Program-made: the position numbers and the translations under genes
Assembly (NCBI GenBank): GCA_025331565.1
Contig: JAFREQ010000009.1
Location: 7,801,501-7,865,500 of the forward strand
From: Holacanthus passer
Lineage: Eukaryota > Chordata > Actinopteri > Pomacanthidae
Length of the DNA stretch: 64,000 nt
Reading direction: 5' to 3'
Shown: piece after piece, positions 57,309 through 64,000 of the stretch
Numbering within the stretch: the stretch's first letter is position 1
How the letters are laid out: each line of letters opens with the position of its first letter
Notes under the pieces: generated by a model
Database searches by the model: none
What the model saw: the letters and a program-made list of their open reading frames with translations, nothing else
What the model was told of the DNA's origin: nothing

Positions 57309-58979
57309 ATGCCCGTAGACCTGAGCCAGTGGACCGGACCTCTGGCCCTACAGGAGGTCGAGGAACAGCCTGCAAAGCCCCTGACAGTTAAATACGACTC
57401 TCTGGAAATCGACGTGCTCGGGAAAGAGCTCACGCCAACACAGGTTAGCTTAAGCTAGCCGAGCTAACAACTCAGCTAACTTCGTCGTTTCTGAACGTTA
57501 GCTTCAAGGCTATATTGTGAGCAAGCTAACACTATTTCTTTTAACGAACACTGCTTTGTAGTTGATTATTTGACATCAGCCTGCTTGCAAATGTTTGGCA
57601 ACAATGAATTAGGTTACATAATATGTCCATGCGTGTCTGCAGCTGGAATAGACGGAGAATAGCGCCCCCACATGGGCGTCAGAGCTGCCACACCTCGACC
57701 ATCCATCCATTCATCCATCCGTCAATAATTGTGACCTGTGTTTACGTACAGGTGCAGAATCGACCCACCTGCATCGAGTGGGAAGGATGTGACTCCAGTA
57801 AGCTGTACACTCTGGCCATGACCGACCCTGATGCTCCCAGCAGGAAGGACCCCAAGTTTAGGTGAGGAGAGCAGGTCATCATTTAACAGTTATCAAGTTG
57901 CGCCAGTAATATTAAAGTAGTGGTGGGAATTGAAGAGGAGTCTTACCTTTGTTTTCCTACCTACAGAGATGTCACTGCATTGTAGGGAATTGAAAAGGGG
58001 TCCTGTCTCAGGGAGTATGACTTTGACTTTTTAAAAACAGAAAATCAACAATTTTATTATGTAATGAATTTTTTTTTGCCTCTCACTAAAGGGAGTGGCA
58101 CCACTTTCTGGTGGTCAACATGAAAGGGAACGATGTTTCCTCTGGCTGCGTCATGTCAGACTACGTGGGCTCTGGTCCTCCCAAAGGCACCGGTAAGACA
58201 GAGTTAAGCTTAGAGAAACCAGGGTTAAATGACAGACATGGTCATTTGATCAATGCATAGTTAGGATAGTTTTGTGTCCATGTTTTGCAAAATGGTTCAT
58301 GTTTGGGGTTTAGTTTGAGACAAATTCCTTTACACAATGAGCCTAAGTGCATGTAATTCTGGGGTCTGCAGGTCAGAAAGACCTGACTAACAAATTTATC
58401 ATGGTTGAAAATGACATGAAGTCTTTGCATAATGTTTCCTGGTGAAATATTAATTTGGGTCCAGACTCTGAGAACTAAGACTTTCTTTTTCCTATTCATT
58501 TTAATTAAACTGAATGAACTGATTGGACCCTGGACTGTTGTTGAATTGAAGACTTTTCACTGGTCTTCCAGCAACATCATTACTTTTATCTGCTGTCAGG
58601 TGTAACTCCTGGTTTTCAGTTTGGCATGCCTGCCGTCTTTGCCACTGTTCTTTTTGAACAGTATCTGTAGCCTGGCATTAATAAGTTACAGTTTTAAGAG
58701 GTTGTGTTCCAGCAGCACTATATTGCATCATTTATAAACCCTCTGTCTTTGTCCCCCTCAGGTCTCCACAGGTACGTGTGGCTGGTATATGAGCAGCCAG
58801 GCAGCCTGTCCTGCTCCGAGCCTGTCCTCACTAACAGATCTGGAGACGGCCGCGGCAAGTTCAAGATCCAGAGCTTCAGGAAGAAGTACAACCTCGGAGC
58901 CCCGGTGGCAGGAACCTGCTACCAGGCCGAGTGGGACGACTATGTCCCCAAATTGTACGAGCAGCTGGCTGGAAAATAA
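57309..58979 (+). CDS. pebp1: phosphatidylethanolamine-binding protein 1 / Raf kinase inhibitor protein
   Basis: Small cytosolic protein that binds anionic phospholipid head groups and inhibits Raf-1 signalling to MEK. Exons 57309-57443, 57752-57861, 58092-58192 and 58762-58979 join to 564 bp, 187 aa, the same length as the mammalian protein, which lets residues be numbered directly. The ligand-pocket elements are present: DPDAPSRKDPK (70-80), W84, H86, GSGPPKGTG (108-116), H118 and Y120. S153, the PKC site that switches human RKIP from Raf to GRK2, is kept in QSFRKKY. Position 81 is Phe, where human has Tyr. The start MPVDLSQW matches the family exactly. Divergent from vsig10 and convergent with taok3. 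Confidence 0.97.
57444..57530 (+). promoter_or_regulatory. GCTAAC/GTTAGC motif cluster at start of pebp1 intron 1
   Basis: GTTAGC at 57444-57449 (the first six bases of the intron, so the donor is CAG|GTTAGC) and 57497-57502; GCTAAC at 57463-57468, 57475-57480 and 57525-57530. Five copies in 87 bp. Confidence 0.6.
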
Positions 58980-59189
58980 ATAAAAGGTCATGACTCTAAA
59001 GCATTTAGCACTTGGAATTCCCATGGAGGCTGCTGATCTGTAGGAAATCCCCATTTTTGCGGGAAGCAAAACCCCCTGACAGTATTGCATTTTTTTTGTG
59101 AGTGTGCCATTTAAATTTTTTTTTTCCCCACTCTTGCCTAACCATGCTGTGACAGTAATAACTGCTCCTCTGAATCTGCACTATCCTGC

Positions 59190-59195
59190 AATAAA
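59190..59195 (+). terminator. pebp1 polyadenylation signal AATAAA
   Basis: AATAAA 211 bp after the pebp1 stop, followed by a TG-rich stretch (ACTGAATGGTTTGTAG). Confidence 0.75.
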
Positions 59196-60176
59196 TCTTT
59201 TCAACACTGAATGGTTTGTAGAAATGTTTTCTGATATTGTGGTGGCTGATAAATGCTTAGATGGATCCTCCATAACATCTTATTATTAAACATATAAAGC
59301 ATTATGATGCTAATTTTTCAGAAATGTGAGGAATAACTCAATTTGTTCCATTGAGATCTAAATAATTAGAACCAGGAGCACATCATTTTTGGAGGTGGGA
59401 TACATTTGGCACCATCATTACTGCGAATGTGTCAACAGCTACCATACACCTGCATTTCCAGTGGAAGAACTATGGTAGGAGGTCCTGGCCTCCAAATGTC
59501 CCTTTTCCAGCAGTATTCCTTTCAATCACCCAGAAAATCGTTGCTGATGAGCAAAAGCCTTGAAGTGAGAAACATGAAACTTGGCTTTGTTTGCAATTGT
59601 TTTACTGTTTTTTCTATGATCATATAACTTGACCAAATGTGGAACAGTCTGGGTTTATAAGAGAACTGCAGACAGGAGTAATTGTGATGAACTTTGCTCA
59701 CTGTTATCAAACATACCTTCAGTAACCTTTGTTCTTGCTAACAAGTGGGTATTTTTGTACTGTGACCTCAGTTCATCTGTCACCAGCTCTGCAATGTAAG
59801 AGGAGGACAGTTTACTGTAGAGTACTACTGTTACTACTAGTACAATTGAAATCACTGAAAAAAAGATGAAGTCTACAATACAGTAGTCTCAGCTGGATTT
59901 TATACTTAAAAAGCTTTGTCATCAGGTAGAATATTTTAAACCAATCAGCTACTTCTGCAAAGAAAAAGTGAATTATTGTGAAGACTCAAAGGTCAGAGAT
60001 CGGAGCCCACTTGCATCCTTGTGTGCAGTCAAACAGTTGCATATTTAAATCAGCAGGTCTAAACTGCTTCATTATTCTTCTGAGTTTCTTATCTGCTTTT
60101 TGGTGTGAACATGATGATATGAGGAATTCATGTTGGACATAGATAATATCACATTCTTAGTTTGTGTGATGAGCAC

Positions 60177-60182
60177 TTTATT
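60177..60182 (-). terminator. taok3 polyadenylation signal AATAAA (candidate)
   Basis: Minus-strand GTAAATAAAGTG about 1.2 kb beyond the taok3 stop. It is the best candidate; no transcript evidence is available. Confidence 0.5.
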
Positions 60183-61377
60183 TACAAATATAATTAAAAG
60201 CTCTGACAGATTCATGCTTTCTTTTAACCTGGAAAAAAAATTAAAGTGCATGCAATAATAAAGCATCATACTGGTCTGGTTTATAAGAAAATACACAGCT
60301 TGAGAGTTGTGTAAAGCAAAAAAACAAAAAAAAAAATCAAATGAAAATCCCATTGATAGATGACTGAAATACTATCTGAGGAGGGGGGAGAAAAAAAAGC
60401 GCCTTTAAAAATTCTTTTCTGATTTGAGTGACAGTTAAAATACAATACGAAAATAAGTAAAAGCTCTCCATAAATCCTTCTATACACAAAGTACAAGTCC
60501 CCCCCGCCCCCCCAACATGAAGCCCTTTGTGCTCGCTGGGAGTTGGAGTTCACGTGTCACATGTATTATTATTCACATTGGCTGCCAGTGCAGAGAAATC
60601 AGTACGATACACATATTGAGTACCATGATTCACCCTCCCCTCAGTAATCAAATTCACCCGAAGGACTTATCAGAAGCGTACCTGTATGTACATCGTGATA
60701 GTTGTCTCTCAAAGTATCAAATTATTCAAATTTGTCATAAAAATGTCCTGATGAATAAATACCAAAAAGTGTTGAAAGAAGCAGCGCAGACGAGTGGCTG
60801 CGGAAGGATCGGCTGTTTGATTTATCGCTTTGAGAGAATTTTTTTTTTTTTTTTTTAGCTTCAGACCGAGAAAACAAACTAACGAAAAAATTAATCACCT
60901 CTAAAAATGCATGGTTGTGGAGCGATTTCGCTCATCGAACTGCCCTCGTTTTTCTCTCCCTCCTTCTCTCGTCTTCCACTTTTAGTCACACCAAAAGTGT
61001 CATCATTGCACAAGAAACAAGAAACACTGTGACTATGTTATCATTATTCGTACAAAAACATGACAACTACAGGAAGTTATCCAGCATATTTTTTTTGTCA
61101 TCTTGTGACACCATGAGAGGCAAAGGAGGGGGAGGAAGTTTAGATGGGTTTGGGGGCACTAAAACCTGCCATCGACTCTGTCTGACCGGCCCAGAAAACA
61201 GCTGATTCTGGAGCCGTTTGATTTGATTTTTTTGCGTCCGTGTGTGTTTGAGTGAGGGCGTCAGCAGCAGTGAACACCTGCACTGTCAGGTCAGGTCAGG
61301 TAAAAGCAGAGGAGGGGTGTACTGAGCCCGGGGGACCACGAGAGACGGCGGCGGCAGCGGCGGTGAACGGCAGCCCC

Positions 61378-61539
61378 TCATCTGTAGTCGTCCTTGGGAA
61401 GGTCCAGGGTGCCCAGGTTGCCGAAGCCCAGCCGCATGCTCTCCATGTCGAAGCCGTCGATCTCCCGCTCCTGGCGCTCCAGCAGGTGCTTGATCCGGTC
61501 GGTCCGCTCCTTCTGAAGGGAAACCAGCTCCTCTTCAAT
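61378..61539 (-). CDS. taok3: serine/threonine-protein kinase TAO3, terminal coding exon
   Basis: Ste20-family kinase acting upstream of p38/JNK. Only the last coding exon is in the window: acceptor GTGTCTCCTGCAG|ATTGAAG, phase 0, 53 codons and TGA. It encodes the end of the C-terminal coiled coil (IEEELVSLQKERTDRIKHLL, ERQEREI) and the tail DMESMRLGFGNLGTLDLPKDDYR. The FDMESMRLGF block is shared by TAO kinases; the short ending in DYR and the neighbouring pebp1 favour TAOK3 over TAOK1/2, which have long tails. The remaining exons lie to the right of the window. Confidence 0.88.
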   Translation of the reverse strand: MEEELVSLQKERTDRIKHLLERQEREIDGFDMESMRLGFGNLGTLDLPKDDYR

Positions 61540-64000
61540 CTGCAGGAGACACAGAGTGATGAGAGACATTTCTCATTAGGTGAAATTATTTCTGTTGTAG
61601 TTTTAGTTACCATCATGAATTTCAGAGTTTAAGTTTGATTTTATACAAAATTTTGGTTCTCTTCGTTTTTTTATAAGATACATTAATGTGGATCGGGATG
61701 TTTTGTTCTCAGATAAAAAGTGAAACAGCTTTGGGGCATCCTCTGTCTAATATTTATGTTCTTTATACCCTTCACTTAAAAACAAACACATAATTGTGTC
61801 ATAAAAGATGCATCATCTGTAAAATATACAGGCCAAATGCCATAGCACTAATAATATTATTGTGATAATGAATGTTACGGTATATTGCTTTTTAAAGGTT
61901 ATGATCGTTTTTGTGCGACGTTGTTGAAACTGTATCTGTGCAACTTTTAAAAATATTCTTGCCAGCATATTTTAGCCTTCCTTAATAATAACATGAATGT
62001 TAGCTCTGCTCCATTCAACTGTTCCACTAGGACATGTCTGTGAGCACAGCACTGGGGCCCGGGAATTGGCAGACATACAGGAAATTCAGCCATTATCAAC
62101 GGTATTAATTACACCTGTGTTTGACAGGTTCAATTACAAAGGTCTGTGGGAGGTTCAAACTTCTACACATGGCTAGTGAAGAAACAGGCAAAAGATCAAA
62201 TCACTGCAGCTACAATGTAAACCAAGAAATGTGAACTTTATGAATGAACCCACACAGTTAATCTGGCTAATAAGAGCTCTGCTGCTGGTGGAGGTTTGCT
62301 GGATGTTATGAGACAACATCAACTATACTGTATATATGCAGGCTTGTTGTCATTCATTATTCGATGCCTCATCTGGCTTATCTTTCTTTAAAAGCAGGTT
62401 TTGGATAGAACCTAATTTTTTAGGTCTAATATTTAATTTCTGTTATTGGTATTTGCCCAGTAGACACAGATGAGAATATAATGCAGTTCAACACATCACA
62501 ATGTGAAATGCAGAATCAAATGTACAAAAGAGTTGAACCAACACTTCTGACACAGTCACTGTAACCTTTACAAATCCTGTATTTGTTGCAGGGCCATTGT
62601 GAGGATTTTCATGACGCTGCAGAGTTGTTCATAATGTTTTTGTCCACCCCCGTAGCTGTGTTATATCCTGGCTAAAATGTGGCATACTGTGCAGCTGGAT
62701 GCAGACTCTGATGTGCATTGTTTCATACTGTGAAGGTGTGTGTGTTTGTTAAGTTGTATTACTCAGGTTCAGTGGTGGCAGGAGTTACGTCTGCTGGATC
62801 TTTCAGCCGAACACCCACATTAACTCGGCACACACACATCCACAGGTGCAGACAAAGCACTGCATGGCGCAATACGGCAATGTGGCCAACTACTGAGCAT
62901 GCACAGAAAACTCCAGACTTTGACCATGAACTGAGCCGGAGGACAATAGTGCTTCTAAAACCATGACATCATCCCAGTCCCTGGCATGCAGAGCCAGGCG
63001 CAGCCAGGAGATGGCGACACACCACGGCAGCGGGCTCAGACGCCACTGGACCCAGCAGAACTGGATCAGGGCGGCATTTCAAATGTCTCTTCCTTTGTTG
63101 TCGGAATGCTGTCTACTAGACTGTAGCGATGACGTCGGTCACTTTGGAAGGAGGCGTACTCGGCCGTTCTAATCTTATCACATGTCGTTGGTATACATGG
63201 CAGGGGGCCTGAAGAGTCACATGAAAGATGCGTCTCTATCAGGAGTGACATGCAACCCAATTAGGGGACACAGATTGATGAAGCTGTGTCACATTTATGT
63301 ACAAATAAAGCAAAATTATAACAAACTCTGAAACCTAGTTGCTGCAAAACAGCTGCAGCGGTTATAATTAATTATACTTCATAATTGATAATTATAGAAT
63401 AAAAACAACAAAAAGTCTACATTTTAGACCCCCCTTAGATTTTAGCAAATCTAAGGGGGCGCATGTATAATCAGTTTAGATTGGACACATACAGCGACTT
63501 GTTAAGAACGAGCTAAAATAATAAGCTAAACTGTATTAATTGTGTCTTATTATAAACAAGACAAAAATGTAACAGAACAATACTGTCGTGTAGAGATTTC
63601 ACCTCCATTAGGAGTGTGTGGGAGAGAAATGGTTGCCTGCTCGCTGCAGGAAGGCATGCCACTGTCATCACCACCTGTGGTGAGGGAAATCTGTGTGTGT
63701 GTCTGTGTGAACTCATGAATGTGTCTGTCTGGGTCGCCTTTCATGCCCGCGCTGCCTGCTGAGGTGGATGCAAATGTGTATCCGGACCTGTTCGCTTAAG
63801 TGTCAATGCATCCTCAAAAACCAGCGCTGAACTGTTTGTATTTCAACTTATTATCACCTGTTTGCATTTGTCTGCACGTGCTGATCTCTGAGTCTTTCTC
63901 GACTTCCTGTATGTGATGTACAGCTGCTAAATCCTGTTGGAGCAGGATGTTGGAGTATAATTATTGTTACTATATTATTGTTTATACTTGAGCTTTTGTC
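61540..64000. other. taok3 intron (partial)
   Basis: 2.46 kb without a recognisable exon. It contains a 12-bp-arm hairpin at 63430-63459 and a GC-richer stretch at 62870-63180 of unknown nature. Confidence 0.75.
63430..63459. repeat. perfect inverted repeat, 12-bp arms, 6-nt loop
   Basis: CCCCCTTAGATT (63430-63441), loop TTAGCA, AATCTAAGGGGG (63448-63459). Confidence 0.95.

Larger units (their letters stand above)
58980..61377. other. pebp1 and taok3 convergent 3' regions
   Basis: The pebp1 3' UTR runs to about 59215. The part 59220-60170 holds no recognisable gene. From about 60165 to 61377 is the probable taok3 3' UTR on the minus strand, with a G7CG7 run (60499-60513 on the complement) and a poly(T) run near 60840-60855. 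Confidence 0.7.

Noticed and set aside
62870..63180. GC-richer stretch as another taok3 exon
   Set aside because: Neither strand gives TAO-kinase-like coiled-coil sequence with flanking splice sites; left unexplained.

Overview
This is a piece of a vertebrate nuclear genome, almost certainly from a ray-finned (percomorph-type) teleost. Every protein gene is split by GT-AG introns and each encodes a recognisable vertebrate protein. The introns carry fish-type dispersed repeats: a tRNA-derived SINE, a Tc1-like transposase remnant, a LINE ORF1 remnant and several non-autonomous families. The species cannot be named from the sequence. Nothing bacterial, viral or CRISPR-like is present.

Layout, left to right: ksr2 (minus; first four coding exons, 29720 down to 548, with introns of about 14.1, 0.7 and 13.4 kb and the rest of the gene off the left edge); an intact tRNA-Leu(AAG) inside the third ksr2 intron; rfc5 (plus, 31299-35847, 11 coding exons, 335 aa); wsb2 (minus, 43209-37020, 9 exons, 420 aa); vsig10 (minus, 55268-45291, 9 exons, 534 aa); pebp1 (plus, 57309-58979, 4 exons, 187 aa); taok3 (minus, only the terminal coding exon 61539-61378). 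The exon models were assembled by hand; reading phase is continuous through every junction and all introns are GT-AG. Order and orientation match, as I recall it, the human 12q24 block KSR2-RFC5-WSB2-VSIG10-PEBP1-TAOK3.

The genes are not an operon-like unit, but three act in MAP-kinase signalling: KSR2 (Raf/MEK/ERK scaffold), PEBP1/RKIP (Raf inhibitor) and TAOK3 (a Ste20-type kinase feeding p38/JNK). RFC5 is a clamp-loader ATPase subunit, WSB2 a WD40/SOCS-box ubiquitin-ligase adaptor, and VSIG10 a four-Ig single-pass membrane protein. ksr2/rfc5 and vsig10/pebp1 are divergent pairs; rfc5/wsb2 and pebp1/taok3 are convergent.

The most interesting non-coding signals are clusters of the hexamer GCTAAC/GTTAGC just downstream of the first coding exons of rfc5 and pebp1; perfect palindromes at 12843-12876 and 53778-53815; a CpG-rich module with a hairpin and a full CRE inside ksr2 intron 1; a thrice-repeated TTTATGG-type motif near 28.7-29.0 kb; a 13-bp vsig10 microexon; and rfc5 exon 6, whose acceptor and donor both lie in microsatellites. 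I found no clearly new biological system; these are leads.
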